Assembly (NCBI RefSeq): GCF_042648805.1
Contig: NZ_JBHRXZ010000015.1
Coordinates: 9,738 to 73,737 of the forward strand
Reading direction: 5' to 3'
DNA length: 64,000 nucleotides
DNA from: Azomonas tarimensis
GTDB taxonomy: Bacteria > Pseudomonadota > Gammaproteobacteria > Pseudomonadales > Pseudomonadaceae
Positions 8,725 to 17,516 of the stretch are shown piece after piece. Below the pieces are notes generated by a model. The model saw only the letters and a list, made by a program, of their open reading frames with translations, did not search any database and was not told where the DNA came from. The position numbers and the translations under genes are program-made. Each line of letters starts with the position of its first letter. Within the stretch, counting starts at the first letter, position 1.

Positions 8725-9171
8725 ATGGATATCCGCAAAGTCAAGAAACTGATCGAGCTGCTTGAAGAGTCCGGCATCGACGAACTCGAAATTCACGAGG
8801 GCGAAGAGTCGGTGCGCATCAGCCGCCACAGCAAGCAGCCCTACGCCGCGCCACAGCCGGTCTACGCCCAGGCCGCTCCCGCTCCGGCTGCTCCAGCCCC
8901 AGCACCCGCCGCCGCGCCCGCCCAGCCCAAGCTGAACGGCACCGTGGCCCGCTCGCCAATGGTCGGCACCTTCTACCGGGCAGCCTCTCCCACCTCCGCC
9001 GCGTTCGTCGAAGTTGGTCAGAGCGTGAAGAAAGGCGACGTGCTGTGCATCGTCGAAGCCATGAAAATGATGAACCACATCGAGGCCGAAGCCAGCGGCA
9101 CCATCGAGTCCATCCTCGTGGAGAATGGTCAGCCGGTCGAATTCGACCAGCCGCTGTTCACCATCGTCTGA
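8725..9171 (+). CDS. accB: Biotin carboxyl carrier protein of acetyl-CoA carboxylase
   Basis: Carries carboxybiotin between AccC and the carboxyltransferase in the first step of fatty-acid synthesis. The 148 residues comprise an N-terminal helical segment, an Ala/Pro-rich linker at about residues 45-75 and a biotinyl domain with EAMKMM, in which Lys114 is the biotinylated residue. It sits 16 bases before accC, with which it is surely co-transcribed. Confidence 0.96.
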   Translation: MDIRKVKKLIELLEESGIDELEIHEGEESVRISRHSKQPYAAPQPVYAQAAPAPAAPAPAPAAAPAQPKLNGTVARSPMVGTFYRAASPTSAAFVEVGQSVKKGDVLCIVEAMKMMNHIEAEASGTIESILVENGQPVEFDQPLFTIV

Positions 9172-9187
9172 TCCCCGGAGGCCAGCG

Positions 9188-10537
9188 ATGTTGGAAAAAG
9201 TACTGATCGCCAACCGCGGCGAGATTGCCCTGCGGGTCTTGCGCGCATGCAAGGAACTGGGCATCAAGACCGTAGCCGTGCACTCGACTGCCGATCGCGA
9301 ACTGATGCACCTGGCACTCGCCGACGAGTCCGTCTGCATCGGCCCCGCCTTGGCCACCCAATCCTACCTGCACATTCCGTCGATCATTGCCGCCGCTGAA
9401 GTGACCGGCGCCACGGCCATTCATCCAGGCTATGGCTTTCTGGCCGAAAACGCCGACTTCGCCGAACAGGTCGAAAAGTCCGGCTTCACCTTCATCGGCC
9501 CCACCGCTGATGTCATCCGCCTGATGGGCGACAAGGTATCGGCCAAGGACGCCATGAAGAAGGCTGGCGTACCCACGGTTCCAGGCTCCGACGGTCCGCT
9601 GCCGGAAGATGAAGAAGAAGCGTTGCGGATCGCCCGCCAAGTCGGCTATCCCGTGATCATCAAGGCGGCAGGCGGCGGCGGTGGCCGTGGCATGCGCGTG
9701 GTGCATCACGAGGAAGAGCTGATCAAGTCGGCCAAGCTGACCCGTACCGAAGCCGGCGCGGCCTTTGGCAACCCGATGGTCTACCTGGAGAAATTCCTGG
9801 GTAATCCGCGCCACGTCGAAGTGCAGGTACTGTCCGATGGACAGGGCAACGCCATCCACCTGTACGACCGCGACTGCTCGCTGCAGCGTCGCCACCAGAA
9901 GGTTCTCGAGGAGGCTCCAGCCCCGCAGATCGACGAGAAAGCCCGCGCCGAAGTACTCAAGCGATGCGTCGATGCCTGCGTCGAGATCGGCTACCGAGGT
10001 GCCGGCACCTTCGAATTTCTCTATGAAGACGGCCACTTCTACTTCATCGAGATGAACACGCGGGTTCAGGTCGAACACCCGGTTACCGAAATGGTCACCG
10101 GCATCGACATCGTCAAGGAAATGCTGAACATCGCCGCGGGCAACAAGCTGTCGATCAAGCAGGAGGACGTGACCATCCGTGGCCACGCGCTGGAATGCCG
10201 GATCAACGCCGAAGACCCGAAGACGTTCATGCCCTGCCCTGGCAAGGTCAACCATTTCCACGCGCCGGGTGGTAATGGCATCCGCGTGGACTCGCACCTC
10301 TATAGCGGCTACGCGGTCCCGCCGAACTACGACTCGCTGATCGGCAAGGTCATCGCCTACGGCAACAGCCGTGAGGAAGCGCTGGCGCGCATGCGCAACG
10401 CCCTCGAGGAAATCGTCGTCGACGGAATCAAGACCAACATCCCGCTGCACCGCGATCTGGTTCGCGACAGCGGTTTCTGCGAAGGTGGCGTGAACATCCA
10501 TTACCTGGAAAAGAAACTGGGTATGGACAAGCACTGA
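9188..10537 (+). CDS. accC: Biotin carboxylase
   Basis: ATP-grasp enzyme that carboxylates the biotin of AccB. It has 449 residues, starting MLEKVLIANRGEIALRV. The glycine-rich ATP loop KAAGGGGGRGMR and the active-site motif EMNTRVQVEHPVTE are intact. The ATG at 9188 follows GGAGG by 6 bases; a longer in-frame reading from 9125 would overlap accB and adds no conserved residues. Confidence 0.97.
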   Translation: MLEKVLIANRGEIALRVLRACKELGIKTVAVHSTADRELMHLALADESVCIGPALATQSYLHIPSIIAAAEVTGATAIHPGYGFLAENADFAEQVEKSGFTFIGPTADVIRLMGDKVSAKDAMKKAGVPTVPGSDGPLPEDEEEALRIARQVGYPVIIKAAGGGGGRGMRVVHHEEELIKSAKLTRTEAGAAFGNPMVYLEKFLGNPRHVEVQVLSDGQGNAIHLYDRDCSLQRRHQKVLEEAPAPQIDEKARAEVLKRCVDACVEIGYRGAGTFEFLYEDGHFYFIEMNTRVQVEHPVTEMVTGIDIVKEMLNIAAGNKLSIKQEDVTIRGHALECRINAEDPKTFMPCPGKVNHFHAPGGNGIRVDSHLYSGYAVPPNYDSLIGKVIAYGNSREEALARMRNALEEIVVDGIKTNIPLHRDLVRDSGFCEGGVNIHYLEKKLGMDKH

Positions 10538-10570
10538 CCGTCTTTTCCGAAAGACGCTAAAAGCACTGGA

Positions 10571-10634
10571 GGCTGAAGGCTGGAGGAAACGCGGATAATC
10601 ATGCCGCCTTTCGTCCGGCCTTCGGCCTTCAGCC
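10571..10634. repeat. Short dyad repeat between accC and prmA
   Basis: GGCTGAAGGC at 10571-10580 is repeated inverted as GCCTTCAGCC at 10625-10634, just upstream of prmA. Related bases (TGGAGGCTGAAGG) recur before purH, so this is probably a small dispersed intergenic element. Function unknown. Confidence 0.5.
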
Positions 10635-10655
10635 GTTTTCACGAGGAAAAATTTC

Positions 10656-11534
10656 ATGTCCTGGCTGCAATTGCGACTCGCCATCACGCCCGATCAGGCC
10701 GAGCATTTCGAGGATTTGCTGCTCGAAGTGGGCGCGGTCTCGGTAACCTACATGGACGCCGAAGACCAGCCGATCTTCGAACCCGATCTGGGCACCACTC
10801 CGCTGTGGTCACACACCCACCTGCTTGCCCTGTTCGAGGCCGAGGTCGAAGAGGACAGCCTTGTTGCCCATCTCCAATTGCTGGATGGCGGCGAGCTTCC
10901 GGCCCATGAGCTGCAGCGACTTGAGGATCAGGACTGGGAGCGCAGCTGGATGGAGAATTTCCAGCCAATGCAGTTCGGTCGCCGGCTCTGGATCGTGCCC
11001 AGCTGGCACGAGGCACCGGAGCCCGAGGCGGTCAACCTGCTGCTGGACCCCGGCCTCGCCTTCGGCACCGGAACCCACCCGACCACGGCACTGTGCCTGG
11101 AATGGCTTGACGGCCAGGACCTCCAGGGTCGCCGCGTGATCGATTTCGGCTGCGGTTCAGGCATCCTCGCCATCGCCTCGCTGCTGCTTGGTGCGCAGCG
11201 CGCGGTCGGCACCGACATCGACACCCAGGCGCTGGAAGCCTCGCGCGACAATGCCTCGCGCAATGGCATCGACCCGGCCCGGTTCCCGCTCTACCTTCCC
11301 GAACAACTGCCAGCCGAACCGGCCGAAGTGCTGGTCGCCAACATCCTCGCCGGCCCGCTGGTCGAACTGGCGCCGCGCCTTACCGCGCTGGTCGCGCCCG
11401 GCGGCCGGCTGGCGCTTTCCGGTATCCTCGCCGAACAGGCCGAGGAGGTCCGTGCCGCCTATGCAGAGGCGTTCGAGCTGGCGCCGACCGCGTGCAAGGA
11501 AGGCTGGGTGCGCATCGACGGCATCCGCCGCTAA
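10656..11534 (+). CDS. prmA: Ribosomal protein L11 methyltransferase
   Basis: SAM-dependent methylase that trimethylates ribosomal protein L11. It has 292 residues: an N-terminal substrate-recognition domain, then a Rossmann methyltransferase with FGTGTHPTTALCLEWL and the SAM loop DFGCGSGILAIA, and ANILAGPL as the motif IV region. GAGGAAAAATTTC precedes the ATG. Confidence 0.95.
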   Translation: MSWLQLRLAITPDQAEHFEDLLLEVGAVSVTYMDAEDQPIFEPDLGTTPLWSHTHLLALFEAEVEEDSLVAHLQLLDGGELPAHELQRLEDQDWERSWMENFQPMQFGRRLWIVPSWHEAPEPEAVNLLLDPGLAFGTGTHPTTALCLEWLDGQDLQGRRVIDFGCGSGILAIASLLLGAQRAVGTDIDTQALEASRDNASRNGIDPARFPLYLPEQLPAEPAEVLVANILAGPLVELAPRLTALVAPGGRLALSGILAEQAEEVRAAYAEAFELAPTACKEGWVRIDGIRR

Positions 11535-11585
11535 CCGCCCGGCCTTGCGCTAGACTAGTGACTCGATTTGCGGCGACCGTTCCCG

Positions 11586-12734
11586 ATGACCTCATTCATC
11601 ACCGAATGCCCTCACTGCAGCACCCGCTTCCGCATCACCCCCAGCCAGCTCGATGCGGCCAGAGGGGTGGTGCGCTGCGGTGCCTGCATGACCATGTTCG
11701 ATGCCAGCCGGCACCTGAGCGACACGCCTCCGCCTGCCTCGCCCGAACCGCCGAAGCTTGTCGACCCGGTGGAAAAGCCGGCCCTGCTCAAGCAGGACGA
11801 CACCCTCTGGATCCATGACGACCTGGACCTCGAGAGCATGGACCTGGACGAGGAACTCTCGCGGCTGATCCGTGAAGAGCTCCGCCTTTCCCAGCGACAG
11901 TTGCAGGACGCTGAGCAGGAGGATAGCCAGCCATCCGCGGCGTCCGCCGCCGACGTATCGCTCAGCGCCGTGCGCGACGAGGAAGAGCCCGAGCTGCCGG
12001 CCTTCACCTCGATCGAGAGCGATCAGCCCCTGCCACCTGGCCCGCCCAAGGCGTCTCCCCGCCCGCTGCTGATCGCCCAGGCGGCGAGCGCAGAGAAACC
12101 GCGCCGTCATGAGCCTTCGCTGTCGATTGCCGCGACGCCCAACGAACTCGAGGCACTGCTCGACAGCCGCCCCGAGCCCACCTTCTCCGGTGCCACCAGC
12201 GACCTGGACGAGGAGCCGCTACAACTCCCTGCACACCCCCGCCAGCGCTCGCGCTGGGGCTCACGCCTGGGCTGGGCGGCGCTTTGCCTGCTGGCGCTGT
12301 TCCTGCTGCTGGCCCAGTTCAGCTGGTACAACTTCGACGCCCTGGCGCGTCAGGAGCAATACCGCCCCTGGTTCGAGCGAGTCTGTCCGTTGCTGGGCTG
12401 TGAGGTACCGGCGCGCGTGGACATCGAGCAGATCCGCAGCAGCAATCTGGTCGTGCGCAGCCACCCCGATTTCACCGGCGCCCTGGTGGTCGACGCGATC
12501 CTCTACAACCGCGCGCCCTTCCCTCAGCCCTTCCCGCTACTGGAGATGCGCTTTTCCGATGTCAACGGAACCCTGATCGCCAGTCGCCGTTTTCGTCCGA
12601 GTGAATATCTGGCCGGGGAGTTGGCAGGCCACGCGCAGATGCCGCCACAAACGCCCATCCACATTTCACTCGACATCCTCGACCCCGGTGCCTCGGCGGT
12701 GAACTACAGCCTGAACTTCCACTCGCCGGATTGA
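11586..12734 (+). CDS. Zinc-ribbon and DUF3426 membrane protein
   Basis: A 382-residue protein of unknown function conserved next to prmA in pseudomonads. An N-terminal MJ0042-type zinc ribbon (CPHCSTRF and CGACMTMF) is followed by a long acidic, Pro-rich stretch, one membrane segment at about residues 228-246 (WAALCLLALFLLLAQFSW), and a C-terminal DUF3426 domain ending LDPGASAVNYSLNFHSPD. The ATG at 11586 is preferred over one at 11568 because it places the ribbon at the start as in relatives. Confidence 0.8.
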   Translation: MTSFITECPHCSTRFRITPSQLDAARGVVRCGACMTMFDASRHLSDTPPPASPEPPKLVDPVEKPALLKQDDTLWIHDDLDLESMDLDEELSRLIREELRLSQRQLQDAEQEDSQPSAASAADVSLSAVRDEEEPELPAFTSIESDQPLPPGPPKASPRPLLIAQAASAEKPRRHEPSLSIAATPNELEALLDSRPEPTFSGATSDLDEEPLQLPAHPRQRSRWGSRLGWAALCLLALFLLLAQFSWYNFDALARQEQYRPWFERVCPLLGCEVPARVDIEQIRSSNLVVRSHPDFTGALVVDAILYNRAPFPQPFPLLEMRFSDVNGTLIASRRFRPSEYLAGELAGHAQMPPQTPIHISLDILDPGASAVNYSLNFHSPD

Positions 12735-12867
12735 CGAGCACACCTGCGCCCGGGGTGTACAGTTCGTGCACAACGACCTTTCTCCGCCCCGGAGGAGCGG
12801 GTATCATTCCCACCCCTTTTTCCCGACCCGATCTACCTTACAAGCAGGCCCAGACCAGGGAATCTCC

Positions 12868-13881
12868 ATGTCAGCGGTACGCATCGGCCCCCACTCACTC
12901 TCCAGTCGTCTGATTCTCGCCCCCATGGCGGGCGTCACCGATCAGCCGTTCCGTCAGCTCTGCCGCCGTTTCGGCGCCGGGCTGGCGGTTTCGGAAATGG
13001 TCACCAGTGACGTGCGCCTTTGGAACAGCCGCAAATCGCGCCTGCGCCTTCGCCATAGCGGCGACCCGGAGCCACGCTCGGTGCAGATCGCCGGCGGCGA
13101 CCCGGAGATGCTGGCCGAGGCCGCCCGCCTCAATGTGGAATACGGCGCACAGATCATCGACATCAACATGGGTTGCCCGGCGAAAAAGGTCTGCAACAAG
13201 GCGGCCGGTTCGGCACTTATGAAGGACGAGCGCCTCGTAGCCGAGATCCTCGACGCAGTCGTGGCGGCGGTCGAGGTGCCAGTGACCCTGAAGATCCGCA
13301 CTGGCTGGGATCGTTACAACCGCAACGGCATTCGCATTGCTCGCATCGCCGAGGATGCCGGCATTGCCGCCCTGGCGGTACATGGCCGAACCCGGGCCGA
13401 TCTCTACACGGGCGAAGCGGAGTACGACACCATCGCAGCCATCAAGCAGGCGCTGTCGATCCCGGTGTTCGCCAATGGCGACATCGATTCGCCGGAAAAA
13501 GCCAGGCAGGTTCTCCAGCGCACCGGCGTCGACGCCCTGCTGATAGGACGGGCGGCCCAGGGCCGGCCCTGGATCTTTCGCGAGATAGACCATTTCCTCG
13601 CCACCGGCGAGCACTTGCCAGCCCCGCAGCCAGCCGAGATCGAGGCGATCCTGCTCGCTCACCTGTCGGCGCTTCACGCTTTCTACGGCGACGAGATGGG
13701 CGCACGCATCGCCCGCAAACACGTAGGCTGGTACCTGGCAACCCAGCCAGGGGCGGCGGAGTTCCGCGCCAGCTTCAACCGAATCGATAACAAAGATGCC
13801 CAGGCCGCCAGTGTTCAGGCCTTTTTCAGGGACCGTCGCTCTGTCCCCCGCGCGGGGATCGGCAAGGGGGAAGCCGCATGA
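12868..13881 (+). CDS. dusB: tRNA-dihydrouridine synthase B
   Basis: FMN- and NADPH-dependent reduction of a uridine in tRNA. The 337-residue TIM barrel shows MAGVTDQPFRQLC, the family motif NMGCPAKKVCNKAAGSALM and the FMN phosphate region IGRAAQGRPWIF. The ATG at 12868 has AGGGA 7 bases upstream; upstream in-frame starts give an unrelated tail. It overlaps fis by four bases (ATGA), the classic dusB-fis operon. Confidence 0.95.
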   Translation: MSAVRIGPHSLSSRLILAPMAGVTDQPFRQLCRRFGAGLAVSEMVTSDVRLWNSRKSRLRLRHSGDPEPRSVQIAGGDPEMLAEAARLNVEYGAQIIDINMGCPAKKVCNKAAGSALMKDERLVAEILDAVVAAVEVPVTLKIRTGWDRYNRNGIRIARIAEDAGIAALAVHGRTRADLYTGEAEYDTIAAIKQALSIPVFANGDIDSPEKARQVLQRTGVDALLIGRAAQGRPWIFREIDHFLATGEHLPAPQPAEIEAILLAHLSALHAFYGDEMGARIARKHVGWYLATQPGAAEFRASFNRIDNKDAQAASVQAFFRDRRSVPRAGIGKGEAA

Positions 13882-14195
13882 CGACGAGTGAATCTTTCAT
13901 TACTGGAACAGCATCCGTGAGCGAAAACGTCAACCTCAAGCAGCATCTGAACGCGCCGAGCGAAGCGGGCCAGACGCTGCGCTACTGCGTCGAACAGGCA
14001 CTGCAGAATTACTTCGCCCATCTCGAAGGGGCCGAGGTCACGGATGTGTACAACATGGTGCTCTCCGAAGTCGAAGCACCGCTGCTGGAAACGGTGATGC
14101 AGTACGTAAAGGGCAACCAGACCAAGGCCTCCGAACTGCTCGGCCTCAACCGCGGCACCTTGCGCAAGAAACTCAAGCAATACGATCTTCTTTAA
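13878..14195 (+). CDS. fis: DNA-binding protein Fis
   Basis: Nucleoid-associated DNA-bending dimer that activates rRNA and tRNA promoters and affects recombination. It has 105 residues: a flexible N-terminus, then the dimerisation helices and a C-terminal helix-turn-helix (NQTKASELLGLNRGTLRKKL) almost identical to the enterobacterial protein. The start overlaps dusB by ATGA, so expression follows dusB. Confidence 0.96.
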   Translation: MTTSESFITGTASVSENVNLKQHLNAPSEAGQTLRYCVEQALQNYFAHLEGAEVTDVYNMVLSEVEAPLLETVMQYVKGNQTKASELLGLNRGTLRKKLKQYDLL

Positions 14196-14207
14196 GAAGC
14201 CGACCAG

Positions 14208-14261
14208 GGCTGGAGGCTGAAGGGCTTGACGAAATGTCCACCTCTCCAGCCTCTAGCCTCC
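14208..14261. repeat. Short dyad repeat between fis and purH
   Basis: GGCTGGAGGCTGAAGGG at 14208-14224 faces CTCTCCAGCCTCTAGCCTCC at 14242-14261, an imperfect dyad related to the one at 10571. It occupies most of the fis-purH gap and could act as a hairpin in the transcript. Confidence 0.45.
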
Positions 14262-14289
14262 CGCGTCCTTTACCTCGACTGGAACCAAG

Positions 14290-15897
<1,608 letters not shown>

Positions 15898-16068
15898 TGG
15901 TGGCATGGCCGCGCTGAAGCGCCCGTCTGCGGCGTTGGCGTCGGACTCGCCAATGCTCATTGCCATTGAGGCAACTGCGCTCGGCGAGCCCACCGCCGCC
16001 TTGCATCCAGACACTTCATCTCGACCCGAAAAATTCGAATACGCAGGGCACAGCCCTACACCAGACTC

Positions 16069-16096
16069 GTAGGGTGGACAGCCGCAGCTGTCCACC
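16069..16096. repeat. REP-like palindrome upstream of purD
   Basis: GTAGGGTGGACAGC followed by GCAGCTGTCCACC forms a near-perfect hairpin (GGTGGACAGC/GCTGTCCACC). Its GTAGGxTGGA head resembles the REP units at 56268 and 57246. The rest of 15898-16133 shows nothing I can name. Confidence 0.55.
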
Positions 16097-16133
16097 AATC
16101 GGGTCCTAGGCCCGACGCCCCAAGGAGCATGCA

Positions 16134-17417
16134 ATGAACGTTTTGATCATCGGCAGCGGCGGCCGCGAACACGCCCTGGCCTGGAAGGTTGCCCAGGATG
16201 CGCGGGTCCAAAAGGTCTTCGTCGCACCCGGTAACGCCGGCACCGCCACCGAGGCGAAATGCGAAAACGCCGCCATCGACGTGCTGGCCATCGAAGAGCT
16301 GGCGGATTTCGCCGAGAAGAACGTAGATCTGACCATCGTCGGCCCGGAAGCGCCGTTGGTGAAGGGCGTGGTGGACCTGTTCCGTACCCGCGGACTGGCC
16401 ATTTTCGGACCGACCGCGGCAGCAGCACAGCTCGAAGGCTCCAAGGCCTTCACCAAGGACTTCCTGGCGCGCCACGGCATTCCCACCGCCGCCTACCAGA
16501 ACTTCACCGAGGTCGAGCCGGCGCTGGCGTATCTGCGCGAGCAAGGCGCCCCCATCGTGATCAAGGCCGACGGCCTGGCCGCGGGCAAGGGCGTGATCGT
16601 CGCCATGACCCTGGAGGAGGCCGAGGAAGCCGTACGCGACATGCTATCGGGTAACGCCTTTGGCGATGCCGGGGCACGGGTGGTTATCGAGGAATTCCTC
16701 GACGGCGAGGAAGCGAGCTTCATCGTCATGGTCGATGGCGAGCACGTGCTGCCCATGGCCACCAGTCAGGACCACAAGCGCGTCGGCGACGGCGACAGTG
16801 GCCCGAACACCGGCGGCATGGGCGCCTACTCCCCTGCCCCAGTGGTCACCGCCGAGGTGCACCAGCGGGTCATGGACGAGATCATTTACCCGACGGTACG
16901 TGGCATGGCGGCCGAGGGCAACGTCTATACCGGCTTTCTGTATGCCGGCCTGATGATCGACAAGAGCGGCGCCCCCAAGGTCATCGAGTTCAACTGCCGC
17001 TTCGGCGACCCGGAAACCCAGCCGATCATGCTGCGCCTGCAATCGAGCCTGGTGCTGCTGGTCGAGGCCGCCGAGGCGCGCGCGCTGAACAAGATCGAGG
17101 CGCAGTGGGATCCACGGCCGAGCCTGGGCGTGGTGCTCGCAGCGGGCGGTTACCCTGGCGACTACGCCAAGGGCGATGTCATCAGCGGGCTCGAGGCGGC
17201 CGCCGAACTGCCCGGCAAGGTGTTTCACGCCGGCACAGCCGAGCGCGATGGCCAGGCGGTCACCGCCGGTGGCCGCGTGCTTTGCGCAACAGGGCTCGGC
17301 GCGAGTGTTTCCGAAGCCCAGCAAAACGCCTATGCTCTAGCAGCCCGAATCGACTGGAACGGCTGCTTCTACCGCACCGACATCGGTTATCGCGCCATCG
17401 CCCGGGAACAACAATGA
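16134..17417 (+). CDS. purD: Phosphoribosylamine-glycine ligase
   Basis: ATP-grasp ligase for the second step of purine synthesis. It has 427 residues, starting MNVLIIGSGGREHALAWK. VIKADGLAAGKGV is the ATP loop and SGPNTGGMGAYSPAP is the family signature. GAGCATGCA upstream gives only a modest ribosome site; AAGGAGC at 16122-16128 is the likely Shine-Dalgarno. Confidence 0.97.
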   Translation: MNVLIIGSGGREHALAWKVAQDARVQKVFVAPGNAGTATEAKCENAAIDVLAIEELADFAEKNVDLTIVGPEAPLVKGVVDLFRTRGLAIFGPTAAAAQLEGSKAFTKDFLARHGIPTAAYQNFTEVEPALAYLREQGAPIVIKADGLAAGKGVIVAMTLEEAEEAVRDMLSGNAFGDAGARVVIEEFLDGEEASFIVMVDGEHVLPMATSQDHKRVGDGDSGPNTGGMGAYSPAPVVTAEVHQRVMDEIIYPTVRGMAAEGNVYTGFLYAGLMIDKSGAPKVIEFNCRFGDPETQPIMLRLQSSLVLLVEAAEARALNKIEAQWDPRPSLGVVLAAGGYPGDYAKGDVISGLEAAAELPGKVFHAGTAERDGQAVTAGGRVLCATGLGASVSEAQQNAYALAARIDWNGCFYRTDIGYRAIAREQQ

Positions 17418-17516
17418 CCGAAGGCCGGCAGGCCCGACGACCTGCCGGCACCAGCCGCTCACCGGACCGGCCTGGATGGCTATAATCCGCCGTCGATACT
17501 CGAAGGGACTGCACCC

